The notes below the pieces were generated by a model that saw only the letters and a program-made list of their open reading frames with translations, was not told where the DNA came from and did not search any database. Of a DNA stretch of 44,452 bases, positions 18,067 through 26,171 are shown one piece after another (within the stretch, counting starts at the first letter, position 1; each line of letters begins with the position of its first letter). A program made the position numbers and the translations under genes. The stretch is from Clostridia bacterium (GTDB lineage: Bacteria; Bacillota; Clostridia; Christensenellales; Borkfalkiaceae): contig JAFWBT010000020.1 of assembly GCA_017507005.1 (NCBI GenBank), forward strand, positions 1-44,452, given 5' to 3'.

Positions 18067-18735
18067 ATGAAAATAGACATTTTAACGTTATTTCCCGAGA
18101 TGTTTTCGGCGGTGCAGGAGAGCATTTTAGGCAGAGCCCAAAAAGCGGGAAAAATCCAAATCAACGTCGTGAATATCCGCGACTATACGGAGGATAAGCA
18201 CCTCAAATGCGACGATTATCCCTTTGGCGGCGGCGCAGGTATGGTGATGATGGCGCAGCCGATAGGCAGCGCGATTGAGGCGCTCGATCCCGAGCATAAA
18301 GCGCGCCGTATCTATATGTCGCCCAAAGGTCAGGTGTTCAAACAGCAAAAGGTGTTTGAACTGCTCGAATACGAGCATTTGATTTTACTGTGTGGGCATT
18401 ACGAAGGTGTCGATCAGCGTGTAATCGATTTGTTTATCGACGAGGAAATCTCGATAGGCGACTACGTTTTAACGGGCGGCGAACTGCCTGCTATGGTGGT
18501 GGCGGATTGCGTTTCGCGGTACGTAGACGGGGTGATTAGTACGTCGTCTTTGGTGGACGAGAGCTTTTCTGAAAACCTTTTGGAGTATCCGCAATACACC
18601 CGTCCGCAGGAATACCGTGGGCTTGCCGTGCCCGAGGTGTTGCGTAGCGGCGACCACGCGAAGATAGATAAATGGCGCAGGGAACAAGCCATCGCCATTA
18701 CGAAAAAGAACCGTCCTGATTTGTTGGGAGAATAA
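18067..18735 (+). CDS. trmD: tRNA (guanine-N1-)-methyltransferase TrmD
   Basis: TrmD methylates N1 of G37 in tRNAs reading CNN codons and prevents +1 frameshifting. The SPOUT knot region is visible as LLCGHYEGVDQRV and SIGDYVLTGGELPA, with the N-terminal MKIDILTLFPEMF. The 222 residues match the compact form of the family. rimM is not upstream and rplS, normally directly downstream, is missing; ylqF follows after 65 bp. That gap contains a short AAGTCAAGACAAGACAAGTC direct-repeat stretch. Confidence 0.97.
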   Translation: MKIDILTLFPEMFSAVQESILGRAQKAGKIQINVVNIRDYTEDKHLKCDDYPFGGGAGMVMMAQPIGSAIEALDPEHKARRIYMSPKGQVFKQQKVFELLEYEHLILLCGHYEGVDQRVIDLFIDEEISIGDYVLTGGELPAMVVADCVSRYVDGVISTSSLVDESFSENLLEYPQYTRPQEYRGLAVPEVLRSGDHAKIDKWRREQAIAITKKNRPDLLGE

Positions 18736-18800
18736 GCTAAGTCAAGACAAGACAAGTCAACCCAAGACGCGGTTTTAAGAGTACGAAAAGGAAGAATACA

Positions 18801-19658
18801 ATGAAAAGAATACAATGGTTTCCCGGGCATATGACGAAAGCCATGCGCGATATGGAGGCAAAACGCGACCTTTGCGACGGCGTAATTTGCGTTTTGGACG
18901 CGCGCGCGCCCATTGCCACGGTGAATAAAAACCTTAAAAAAATCTTCGGTGAAAAGCCGATTTTATACGTATTGAACAAAGCCGACCTTTCGGACGGAAA
19001 GGTGGACGGCTTTTTGCGTCTGTTTGAGAGCAAGGGGAAATATTGCGTAAAATGCGATTCGACGAACATTTCCACGAAACGTATTTTGTTGCAAAAGCTG
19101 AACGCTATCACGGAAGAAAAACGCGCCCGCGCGCAGGCAAAGGGGCTGAATCGTACTTTCCGTTTTATGGTGGCGGGTATCCCGAATACGGGCAAGAGTA
19201 CGATTGTGAACCTGCTCAGCGGTCAAAAACGCGCCAAGACGGGGGATAAGGCAGGGGTTACGCGCGACGTGCGTTGGCTCAAATGCGGCGCGTTCGATTT
19301 GTTGGACACCCCTGGCACAATGCCGCCCTCGTTTGATAATCAAGACCTTGCAAAACACCTCGCCTATATTGGCAGTATCAACGACGACATTTTAGATATG
19401 GACGACGTCGCGTTAGAGCTTTTGGGCGAGCTGGCGCAAAGCTATCCCGAGTGCCTGACGGAGCGTTACGGCATTACCGATTTTTCCGAAAATCTGGGTA
19501 TGTACGAGGCGGTGTGCAAGCGTCGCGGCTTTATTTTCCGCGGCGGCGAGTACGATTACGAACGTGGGGCAAAAGCGATTGTGGACGATTTTAGAAAGGG
19601 CAGAATTGGTAAAATTTGTTTAGAAAACCCTGCCGATTATCAAGATTTTGATTTTTAA
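18801..19658 (+). CDS. ylqF: Ribosome biogenesis GTPase YlqF (RbgA)
   Basis: The circularly permuted GTPase has the G4 motif NKAD (near residue 56) before G1 GIPNTGKST (near 130) and G3 DTPGTM. RbgA promotes late assembly of the 50S subunit in Bacillus. The N-terminal WFPGHMTKA is a family signature. AAGGA precedes the ATG. rnhB follows after 12 bp. 285 residues, normal length. Confidence 0.95.
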   Translation: MKRIQWFPGHMTKAMRDMEAKRDLCDGVICVLDARAPIATVNKNLKKIFGEKPILYVLNKADLSDGKVDGFLRLFESKGKYCVKCDSTNISTKRILLQKLNAITEEKRARAQAKGLNRTFRFMVAGIPNTGKSTIVNLLSGQKRAKTGDKAGVTRDVRWLKCGAFDLLDTPGTMPPSFDNQDLAKHLAYIGSINDDILDMDDVALELLGELAQSYPECLTERYGITDFSENLGMYEAVCKRRGFIFRGGEYDYERGAKAIVDDFRKGRIGKICLENPADYQDFDF

Positions 19659-19670
19659 TCGAGGCGCGAG

Positions 19671-20291
19671 ATGAAAAAAGTGTGGAACGCGGAAGAAAAA
19701 TTGCAATACGAGCGCGCTTTGCTTGCCAAAGGCTATCGATATATCGCAGGCGTTGACGAGGTGGGCAGAGGTCCCTTGGCGGGCCCTGTCGTGTGTGCGG
19801 CGGTGATTATGCCGCTTGACGAGGCGGAGCTAATCGTGGGCGTGGACGATAGTAAAAAACTGTCCGAAAAGAAACGCGAACAGCTCGCCGAGGAGATTAA
19901 AAAACGCGCGTACGCCTATACCATAGTCGAGGTGAACGAGAAAATCATCGACGAAATCAATATTCTCGAAGCGACGAAACGCGGTATGAAAGAGGCGATA
20001 GAAACGCTCGGGATTGCGGCGGACGTCGTGCTGACGGACGGCAATATGACCATTGACGTAGCCACGCCGCAGCATAGCGTTGTGCACGGCGACGCGTTGT
20101 CCTATTCCATCGGCGCGGCGAGCATTATCGCCAAGGTGTATCGTGATAAGTTGATGGACGAGTTTGCTTTGCAATATCCGCAGTACGGCTTTGAAAAGAA
20201 CAAGGGTTACGGTACGGCGGCGCATATCGCAGGAATTAAGGAGCACGGGTTATGCGAAATTCACCGCAGGACGTTCACAAAAAAGTTTTAG
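19671..20291 (+). CDS. rnhB: Ribonuclease HII
   Basis: RNase HII removes ribonucleotides from DNA and RNA primers. Catalytic acids are in GVDEVGRGPLAGP (Asp and Glu near residues 29-30), with further conserved acids in LTDGN and the region around SIIAKVYRD. 206 residues, complete. The 3' end overlaps yraN by 40 bp, which points to translational coupling. Confidence 0.96.
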   Translation: MKKVWNAEEKLQYERALLAKGYRYIAGVDEVGRGPLAGPVVCAAVIMPLDEAELIVGVDDSKKLSEKKREQLAEEIKKRAYAYTIVEVNEKIIDEINILEATKRGMKEAIETLGIAADVVLTDGNMTIDVATPQHSVVHGDALSYSIGAASIIAKVYRDKLMDEFALQYPQYGFEKNKGYGTAAHIAGIKEHGLCEIHRRTFTKKF

Positions 20292-20611
20292 GTAAAAAGG
20301 GCGAACGGCTAGTAGAGGAATATCTAACGGCACAGGGCTATAAAATCATAAAACGCAACTATCGCACTCCGTTTGGTGAGGCGGATATTATCGCAAAAGA
20401 CCGCGACGAAGTGGTGTTTGTTGAGGTGAAAACGCGCTCGTCGAACGCATACGGCGCGCCGCGCGAGGCGGTGGGCAAGACCAAACAAGAGCGGTATTAT
20501 AAAATCGCGCAATGCTATTGGCTGAAAACGGGGGAAGAACCCAACGCGCGTTTTGACGTGGCGGAGGTGTTTGAGGACGGCAATATCGAATATTATAAAA
20601 ATGCCTTTTGA
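20252..20611 (+). CDS. UPF0102 family endonuclease-like protein YraN
   Basis: The 119-residue protein has the restriction-endonuclease-like core of the YraN family: GERLVEEYL, then GEADIIAKD and VFVEVKTRS, giving the D-(x)n-ExK arrangement. YraN next to rnhB is a widely conserved pairing. The biochemical role is not settled. It starts inside rnhB and is followed by a terminator. Confidence 0.92.
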   Translation: MRNSPQDVHKKVLGKKGERLVEEYLTAQGYKIIKRNYRTPFGEADIIAKDRDEVVFVEVKTRSSNAYGAPREAVGKTKQERYYKIAQCYWLKTGEEPNARFDVAEVFEDGNIEYYKNAF

Positions 20612-20670
20612 GCTTTTTTATGTCCGTTGGTGGCGCATCATTGTAGAAAAACGTATATAACAATAAAAAT

Positions 20671-20702
20671 GCCTTTTCGACAAAAGGCTTTTTTATTTTT
20701 TT
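20671..20702 (+). terminator. Intrinsic terminator after yraN, containing a 0A-box-like sequence
   Basis: GCCTTTT (20671-20677) and AAAAGGC (20682-20688) pair perfectly around CGAC and are followed by a long T-run. TTCGACA (20676-20682) within it is the complement of TGTCGAA, the Spo0A box consensus, and lies about 33 bp before the -10 box of spoIIGA. Confidence 0.85.
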
Positions 20703-20714
20703 AGGCGGCTATGG

Positions 20715-20720
20715 TATACT
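20715..20720 (+). promoter_or_regulatory. Candidate -10 box for spoIIGA
   Basis: TATACT at 20715-20720 has no good -35 box at 17 bp. Sigma-A promoters activated by Spo0A, such as B. subtilis spoIIG, typically have poor or displaced -35 boxes, so this fits activation through the 0A-box-like site upstream. Confidence 0.45.
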
Positions 20721-20769
20721 TGTCTTACTCTTTTGAAAGGGGTAAGGCTTTTTTTATGGTGCTTTTCGT

Positions 20770-21579
20770 ATGGTGATTTATATCGAGTACGCCCTTTTTG
20801 AAAACTTCCTATTCGACAGCGTCCTGCTCTTTTTGGCGTTAAAGGCTGCAAAAGAAAACGTCCGACCGTTCAAGGTAGGACTTGCGGCGGTGATGGGGGC
20901 GGTGTTTGCCGTTGTTTTCCCGCTGTTGCGGCTGTCTGTTTTTGGCGCGCTCGTCTTAAAAACGTCCGTCGGATTTTTGCTTTGCTTAATCGCCTTTGGG
21001 AACATAAAAACGAAAAAGGATAGGGGCAGGTATGCGTTGACAACATTTTTTTTCTTCACGTTCACGTTTTTATTCGGCGGCGTATTGCTCGGTGTAACAC
21101 AAGATTTTTTCAAAAATAAAGTGCCGAGCGTGTTCGTGATGACGGCGTTTGCGATTTTGACGGTTTTAACGAGTGTTTTTATTCAAAAACTCTACCAAAA
21201 ACGGCGTTTGCAGCGTTTTATCTATCCTTGTACGGTGTTTTACGGAGAAAATATAATAAAAGTGGACGCTTTTTTAGACAGCGGCAATCGCGCGCAAAAA
21301 AACGGTTTGCCCGTTTGCTTCCTATCGCTCGATACGTTATACGAATTGCGAAAAGAGGAGATTTGGCATAAAGGTGAGGGGCAGGTATGCGATGAAATAG
21401 AAATACACACGCTTGGCGGTGTGAAAAAATTGCCTATTTATCAAGGCGAAATCGTTTTGAAAAAAAGCGTGGGAGAAGAAAGAAAAAAGGTATATTTAGC
21501 GCCTGCGACGAATATGGTATGTAGAGAGTATTCCATGATATTGAGCGCGTACGTATTGGAAGAAACGGGCGAAAAGTGA
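20770..21579 (+). CDS. spoIIGA: Sigma-E processing peptidase SpoIIGA
   Basis: The N-terminal half has about five membrane segments. The C-terminal half is an aspartic-protease-like domain with the catalytic motif FLDSGN (Asp170). SpoIIGA cleaves the pro-sequence of sigma-E in the mother cell after a signal from the forespore. sigE follows after 10 bp. Start: ATG 20770 has no close ribosome binding site. A seven-codon frame (20756-20776), better placed after AAAGGGG and AAGG, ends across this ATG, so coupled translation is possible. Confidence 0.93.
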   Translation: MVIYIEYALFENFLFDSVLLFLALKAAKENVRPFKVGLAAVMGAVFAVVFPLLRLSVFGALVLKTSVGFLLCLIAFGNIKTKKDRGRYALTTFFFFTFTFLFGGVLLGVTQDFFKNKVPSVFVMTAFAILTVLTSVFIQKLYQKRRLQRFIYPCTVFYGENIIKVDAFLDSGNRAQKNGLPVCFLSLDTLYELRKEEIWHKGEGQVCDEIEIHTLGGVKKLPIYQGEIVLKKSVGEERKKVYLAPATNMVCREYSMILSAYVLEETGEK

Positions 21580-21589
21580 GGTGAATCAG

Positions 21590-22309
21590 ATGAAAATAAT
21601 GGAAATTTTACGTATTTTTTTACGAAAAATCGGCAGAGAAACGGAAAAAAATACGGTGGATTACATATGCGGCAACGGCGAGGCGCTGCCCCTGCCTCTT
21701 TCGGCGGAGGAGGAGGGGGAAATGCTGCGGCTTATGAACGAGGAAACGGAAAAGGAACGGGCAAAATCCGAGCTGATTCAGCACAATTTGCGCCTCGTCG
21801 TATATATTGCTCGGAAATTCGACAACACGGGCGTGGACGGCGACGATTTAATTTCTATCGGCACGATTGGGCTGATTAAGGCAATCAATTCCTTTAAAGC
21901 GGATAAAAATATCAAGCTCGCCACCTACGCTTCGCGGTGCATTGAGAACGAGATATTGATGTATCTGCGCCGTATCGCGCGGCTAAAAACAGAGGTGTCT
22001 TTTGACGAGCCGCTGAACACCGATTTTGAGGGCAACGAGCTACTCCTTTCCGACGTGCTGGGTACGTCGGCGGATAGTGTGTACGGAGACATTGAATCGA
22101 ACGCGGAAAAAGAACAGCTCAAAGAAGCGCTTAAAAAACTTTCCGAGCGAGAACGCAAGATAATGTTTTTGCGGTTTGGACTTGGAGGCGGCGAAGAAAT
22201 GACGCAAAAAGACGTGGCGGATATGCTCGGGATTTCGCAGAGCTATATCTCTCGTTTGGAGAAGAAAATCATCTTGCGGCTGAAAAAGGAAATCGCAAAA
22301 ATGGAATAA
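21590..22309 (+). CDS. sigE: RNA polymerase sporulation sigma factor, pro-sigma-E
   Basis: The 239-residue sigma-70 family protein has region 2 ([32 protein letters not shown]) and region 4 ([22 protein letters not shown]). A hydrophobic and charged N-terminal pro-sequence of about 28 residues precedes [10 protein letters not shown], the equivalent of the SpoIIGA cleavage region. Sigma-E runs early mother-cell gene expression. Start: GAGGTG (21579-21584) is 5-6 nt before ATG 21590; an in-frame GTG at 21581 overlaps that site. SpoIIGA is directly upstream, as in Bacillus and Clostridium. Confidence 0.96.
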   Translation: MKIMEILRIFLRKIGRETEKNTVDYICGNGEALPLPLSAEEEGEMLRLMNEETEKERAKSELIQHNLRLVVYIARKFDNTGVDGDDLISIGTIGLIKAINSFKADKNIKLATYASRCIENEILMYLRRIARLKTEVSFDEPLNTDFEGNELLLSDVLGTSADSVYGDIESNAEKEQLKEALKKLSERERKIMFLRFGLGGGEEMTQKDVADMLGISQSYISRLEKKIILRLKKEIAKME

Positions 22310-22393
22310 AAAATACACAAGTAGCGCATACTCAACTCAACCCTGCCCCCTTCGTTTTGATTTTTTACATACGGAAAAGGAGGGTGAGAAAGT

Positions 22394-23161
22394 ATGCAAA
22401 AAGTGGAGATATGCGGCGTGGATACGTCGGGCTTACCAAAGCTGACCGCCAAAGAAAACGAGGAATTGATGCAACGGCTGAAAAAGGGCGACAAGGACGC
22501 GCGCGATCGGTTTATCGTCGGCAATATGCGGCTGGTGTTGTCGCTCGTCAAACGTTTCCGCGTTAAAAATCTTGGTGTAGACGACGTGTTTCAGGCAGGT
22601 TGCGTGGGGTTGATAAAGGCGATTGACGGCTTTGATACGAGCATTGGCGTCAAATTTTCCACCTACGCCGTGCCTATGATTGTCGGGGAGATAAAGAGGT
22701 ATCTTCGGGACGGCAACTCTCTGCGCGTGTCGCGCAGTATCCGCGATATGGCGTATCGTGTGCTGAAAGCGCGCGAAAGCATAGAAGAACGCGACGAGGA
22801 AGCGACGATTGCGCGGATAGCGGCGGAACTGAAAGTGGCGGAACGCGAAGTGGTGTACGCCCTCGACGCTATTTCCGATCCCGTTTCCTTGTACGAGCCC
22901 GTGTATAATAAATCGGGGGACACGTTGTTGCTTATGGATCAGCTGTGCGACGAGAAGAACACGGACGAGATTTGGACGGAGCACGTTGCCTTGGGTGAGG
23001 CGATGGAAAAGCTGGGCGAACGTGAGAAAAAGATATTATTTTTGCGCTATTACGAGGGGAAAACGCAAACGGAAATTTCCGAAGAAGTGGGAATAAGTCA
23101 GGCGCAGGTATCGCGGCTGGAAAAGAACGCCCTGCAAAATATTAGGCTAAACATCTCCTAA
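22394..23161 (+). CDS. sigG: RNA polymerase sporulation sigma factor sigma-G
   Basis: The 255-residue protein has the sigma-G N-terminus KVEICGVDTSGLP, sigma region 2 (DDVFQAGCVGLIKAI, FSTYAVPMIVGEI), region 3, and region 4 with TQTEISEEVGISQAQVSRLEKNAL. Sigma-G controls late forespore genes after engulfment. AAGGAGGGTG lies just upstream of the ATG. The 84-bp gap after sigE carries no clear terminator, so some read-through from sigE is likely, as in other clostridia. No convincing sigma-F or sigma-G promoter was seen in this gap. Confidence 0.96.
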   Translation: MQKVEICGVDTSGLPKLTAKENEELMQRLKKGDKDARDRFIVGNMRLVLSLVKRFRVKNLGVDDVFQAGCVGLIKAIDGFDTSIGVKFSTYAVPMIVGEIKRYLRDGNSLRVSRSIRDMAYRVLKARESIEERDEEATIARIAAELKVAEREVVYALDAISDPVSLYEPVYNKSGDTLLLMDQLCDEKNTDEIWTEHVALGEAMEKLGEREKKILFLRYYEGKTQTEISEEVGISQAQVSRLEKNALQNIRLNIS

Positions 23162-23178
23162 GCGGAGTGAAAAAAGTG

Positions 23179-23216
23179 AAAACGGAGCGTGGAGAGGTTG
23201 TCCGCGCTTCGTTTTT
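23179..23216 (+). terminator. Intrinsic terminator of the spoIIGA-sigE-sigG unit
   Basis: AAAACGGAGCG (23179-23189) pairs with CGCTTCGTTTT (23205-23215) with one G-U pair, and the 3' arm continues into a T-run. Confidence 0.75.
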
Positions 23217-23298
23217 GATATTTTTGTGTATTTTTAACGTTTTTGGCGTTTTTGCGCGTGGCGAAAGAAAGAAATTTTTCTATGCGGCGCGGAAATTA

Positions 23299-23327
23299 TT
23301 GATTTTTTCGTTTGGGTTTGGTATACT
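23299..23327 (+). promoter_or_regulatory. Promoter of obgE
   Basis: TTGATT (23299-23304) and TATACT (23322-23327) are 17 bp apart, 35 bp before the obgE ATG. Confidence 0.75.
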
Positions 23328-23361
23328 GTTGTGAGAAAGAAAAACGAAAGGATCATTTGTT

Positions 23362-24642
23362 ATGGCGATCAGTGAATTTACCGATAAAGTGCGAATACTC
23401 ATCAAGGCTGGGGACGGCGGCGACGGCATGAACTCGTTCAAGGCGTTCAAGGGCAAGCCTGCCTGCGGCCCGGACGGTGGTGACGGCGGCAAGGGCGGCG
23501 ACGTCTTTTTCGTTGGCGATAAGGACATGAACGACCTTTTTTCCTTCCGTTTCAAGTCGAAATATTTTGCCGACAACGGTGAGATGGGCGGCACGAACAA
23601 ATGCTTTGGTAAGAGCGGCAAAAACGTGTATATCAAGGTGCCTTTGGGTACGCTCGTTCGCGACGAGGAATCGGGACGGCTGATTTGCGACGTGTTCGAG
23701 GACGGTCAAGAAATCCTCGTGGCGCGCGGTGGCAACGGCGGCAAGGGCAACGTGCGTTTCACGACGGCTCGTAGACACGCGCCCAACTTCGCACAAAAGG
23801 GCGAAAAGGTAAAACAGCACTCCGTTATTTTGGAATTGAAAGTGATTGCAGACGTGGGCTTCGTTGGGTTCCCGAACGTGGGCAAGAGTACGCTACTTAG
23901 TAAGATTTCCGCGGCAAAGCCGAAGATTGCGAACTATCATTTCACGACGCTTTCGCCCAATCTTGGTGTTGTGCGCTATTATGAAAAATCGTTCGTGGCG
24001 GCGGATATTCCTGGTTTGATTGAGGGGGCGGCGCAGGGCACTGGGCTTGGACACGATTTCTTGCGCCATATCGAGCGTACGAGAATGCTCTGCCACGTCG
24101 TAGATATTTCCGGCTGCGAGGGGCGCGATCCTATCGAGGATTTCAAAAAAATCAACGACGAGCTGAAAGAATACAGCGAAGTGCTTGCGGGGTTGCCGCA
24201 GATTGTCGTTTGCAATAAATGCGATATTTACGGCGCAGAGGAAAACCTCAAAGCGTTTAAGAAAAAATTCGGTAGAAAATATAAGATTTTCCCCATTACG
24301 GCGATTTCGGGCGAGGGCACGAAAGAGCTTTTGGAAGGCGTGTTCGAGGTGTTGGCAACGTTGCCGCCCGTCGAGCCCGTGCGGATCGAAGAGGAGTTTG
24401 AATATAAGGCGAACGACGACCTCAGCTTTGAAATCTTTGTGGACGAAGAAGGCGTTTACGTTGTCGTGGGCGGTTTGGTGGATATGCTCTGCCGCAACGT
24501 TGCTTTGAATAATCCCGATTCTATGCTCTATTTCCAAAAAGTGTTACGTCTTCGCGGCGTAATCAAAGAGCTCACCAAAATGGGCTGTAAAGAGGGAGAT
24601 ACGGTATCGATAGGGGACGTGGAATTCGATTTCATACCTTAA
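23362..24642 (+). CDS. obgE: GTPase ObgE
   Basis: The 426-residue protein has three domains. The glycine-rich Obg fold (about 1-158) includes GDGGDG and GPDGGDGGKGG. The G domain has GFPNVGKST, a DIPGLIEGA switch and NKCD. A C-terminal OCT domain occupies about 345-426. Obg links nucleotide level to 50S assembly and, in Bacillus, to the stress and sporulation response. rplU and rpmA, common upstream partners, are absent. AAAGGA precedes the ATG. Confidence 0.97.
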   Translation: MAISEFTDKVRILIKAGDGGDGMNSFKAFKGKPACGPDGGDGGKGGDVFFVGDKDMNDLFSFRFKSKYFADNGEMGGTNKCFGKSGKNVYIKVPLGTLVRDEESGRLICDVFEDGQEILVARGGNGGKGNVRFTTARRHAPNFAQKGEKVKQHSVILELKVIADVGFVGFPNVGKSTLLSKISAAKPKIANYHFTTLSPNLGVVRYYEKSFVAADIPGLIEGAAQGTGLGHDFLRHIERTRMLCHVVDISGCEGRDPIEDFKKINDELKEYSEVLAGLPQIVVCNKCDIYGAEENLKAFKKKFGRKYKIFPITAISGEGTKELLEGVFEVLATLPPVEPVRIEEEFEYKANDDLSFEIFVDEEGVYVVVGGLVDMLCRNVALNNPDSMLYFQKVLRLRGVIKELTKMGCKEGDTVSIGDVEFDFIP

Positions 24643-24650
24643 AACGCCGT

Positions 24651-24853
24651 ATTTACTTCGAAATACTGCGTCGAGTTTACGTTTTTTCTCGGTCGTGTAC
24701 GTTCTTGTACACTCCCGTCGAAAAAGCCGCGCTCTCCTTGTCTTTCTCGCAACTACGACGTTTTACTTTTGAGGAAGCATTTACGTCGAAATACTGCGTC
24801 GAGTTTGCGTTTTTTCTCGGTCGTGTTCGTCCTTGTATACTCCCGTCGAAAAA
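24651..24853 (+). repeat. 75-bp direct repeat pair between obgE and yhbY
   Basis: Copy A (24651-24725) and copy B (24779-24853) differ at 5 of 75 positions and are 128 bp apart. Each contains ATACTGCGTCGAGTTT and TTTTTTCTCGGTCGTGT and ends CCCGTCGAAAAA. Copy A contains the palindrome GTGTAC...GTACAC around a 6-nt loop; copy B has lost it. CTTGTCTTT (24737-24745) and AAAGACAAG (24857-24865) form an inverted pair flanking copy B. No ORF and no tRNA were seen in this 296-bp spacer. Confidence 0.85.
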
Positions 24854-24867
24854 AATAAAGACAAGCC

Positions 24868-24885
24868 TACCATGTACGAGATGAA
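24868..24885 (+). repeat. Dispersed 18-bp motif, copy 3
   Basis: TACCATGTACGAGATGAA, two differences from consensus, directly after the 75-bp repeat region. Confidence 0.6.
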
Positions 24886-24899
24886 ATTTTTAACAAACC

Positions 24900-24917
24900 A
24901 CCCATGTACGGGTTGAA
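24900..24917 (+). repeat. Dispersed 18-bp motif, copy 4
   Basis: ACCCATGTACGGGTTGAA is one difference from copy 1. It lies 32 bp after copy 3 in the same orientation and just before yhbY. Confidence 0.65.
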
Positions 24918-24938
24918 ATAATTAAAAAGGATAAAAAA

Positions 24939-25250
24939 ATGATAGTAACGAACGAAAATATCACGAGCAAACAAAGAAGCAAATTAAAATCGATTGCGGC
25001 GAATCTTTCGCCCGTGACGCAGATTGGCAAAGGCGGCATTACGGATAATCTGTTAAAGACGCTTTCCGACGCGCTCGACGCGCACGAAATCATCAAGGTG
25101 AACATTTTAGAAACGGCGGACGACGACGCGAGAAACCTTGCGGAAAACGTAGCGGAGCTTTTAGATGCCGTACCCGTTGCGGTGATTGGCAGAAAGGCGA
25201 TTTTTTATCGCTATTCCCGTCGCGACCATTTTGCGCATTTGGAATTTTAA
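24939..25250 (+). CDS. yhbY: YhbY family RNA-binding protein (CRM domain)
   Basis: The 103-residue single CRM domain has the GxxG loop IGKGGITDN near residue 30. YhbY associates with pre-50S ribosomal particles, so a role in 50S assembly beside Obg fits. AAGGA precedes the ATG at normal spacing. Complete length for the family. Confidence 0.92.
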   Translation: MIVTNENITSKQRSKLKSIAANLSPVTQIGKGGITDNLLKTLSDALDAHEIIKVNILETADDDARNLAENVAELLDAVPVAVIGRKAIFYRYSRRDHFAHLEF

Positions 25251-25335
25251 TAAAAAATGCGTCGTTGCGTTTAAAAACGTGAAAAAGGCTTTATAAATAA
25301 AACGTAACGAAAGATTTATCAGGGAGCTTGACGAT

Positions 25336-25866
25336 ATGGAAAACGAAGAAATGAAAAAAGAAACCGTAGAAATGGACGAACTGAAAAAGGAAGAAAAAAC
25401 CGCGAAGAAAAAAGTGGGTAAAAAGCAGGAAGAGCTGGAAAAGGCGCTCGCAGAGGCGGAAGAAAGCAAGCGGAAATGGTACGCCGTGACGGCAGAATAC
25501 GAAAATTATCGCCGTCGCACGCAAAACCAAGCGGCGCAAAGATACGCCGAGGGTAGAAACGACGTCGTGTCGGCGCTGTTCCCTATCGGGGACAATCTCG
25601 AACGCGCTATGGCGTCCTGCGCGGATGAAAACACGAAAAAGGGCTTGGAAATGGTGCTTTCGGCGTTCAAAAAAGTGTTAGAGGGCGAGGGCGTAGAAGA
25701 AATCGATCCGCTTGGAAAACCTTTTGACGCGGCGGAATCGGAGGCGATTATGGCAATGCCTGCGGCGGATGGCGAAGAGGCAGGGATTGTAAAACAAGTG
25801 TACGTAAAGGGCTATAAAAAAGGCGAAAAAGTGTTACGTTACGCGCAAGTTATCGTGACGAATTAA
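25336..25866 (+). CDS. grpE: Nucleotide exchange factor GrpE
   Basis: The 176-residue protein has a charged N-terminal coiled coil (about residues 1-75), a helical core with YENYRRRTQ and LFPIGDNLERAM, and a C-terminal beta domain with VYVKGYKKGEKVLRYAQVIV. GrpE releases ADP from DnaK. hrcA is not upstream and no CIRCE operator is seen. dnaK lies 5.8 kb downstream behind four unrelated genes, so the usual grpE-dnaK-dnaJ operon is split. A terminator follows. AGGGAG lies before the ATG. Confidence 0.95.
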   Translation: MENEEMKKETVEMDELKKEEKTAKKKVGKKQEELEKALAEAEESKRKWYAVTAEYENYRRRTQNQAAQRYAEGRNDVVSALFPIGDNLERAMASCADENTKKGLEMVLSAFKKVLEGEGVEEIDPLGKPFDAAESEAIMAMPAADGEEAGIVKQVYVKGYKKGEKVLRYAQVIVTN

Positions 25867-25956
25867 AGAAAAATCGGCAGTTTTTCGATGAACAAGGCGT
25901 GCAAAACGCGATGAATATTTCGCGAAAAATAGCCAAAAAAAATACGGAAAATACCG

Positions 25957-25992
25957 ACCTCTCGTTTTAGGGTAAAAACGGGAGGTTTTTTG
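25957..25992 (+). terminator. Intrinsic terminator of grpE
   Basis: ACCTCTCGTTTT (25957-25968) pairs with AAAACGGGAGGT (25975-25986), one G-U pair, followed by six T. The remaining spacer 25867-26109 is AT-rich with no gene. Confidence 0.88.
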
Positions 25993-26109
25993 TGTAAAAA
26001 TTTTTCTTTTTTTATAGGGGTTTTGGCTTGGAAAATATTGACAAAGACATATTTTTCGTTGAATAGAAAAAGTTTGTAAAAAAATAGCGCAGAATTTCAA
26101 AATTTTTAC

Positions 26110-26138
26110 TTGACAAATAGTCGATTGTGTTCTATAAT
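26110..26138 (+). promoter_or_regulatory. Promoter of the Cys-rich lipoprotein gene
   Basis: Consensus TTGACA (26110-26115) and TATAAT (26133-26138), 17 bp apart. AGGAGG (26155-26160) follows in the short leader. The match to consensus suggests high expression. Confidence 0.9.
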
Positions 26139-26171
26139 ATATGAAAAGAATGATAGGAGGTTTTTTCTTCT

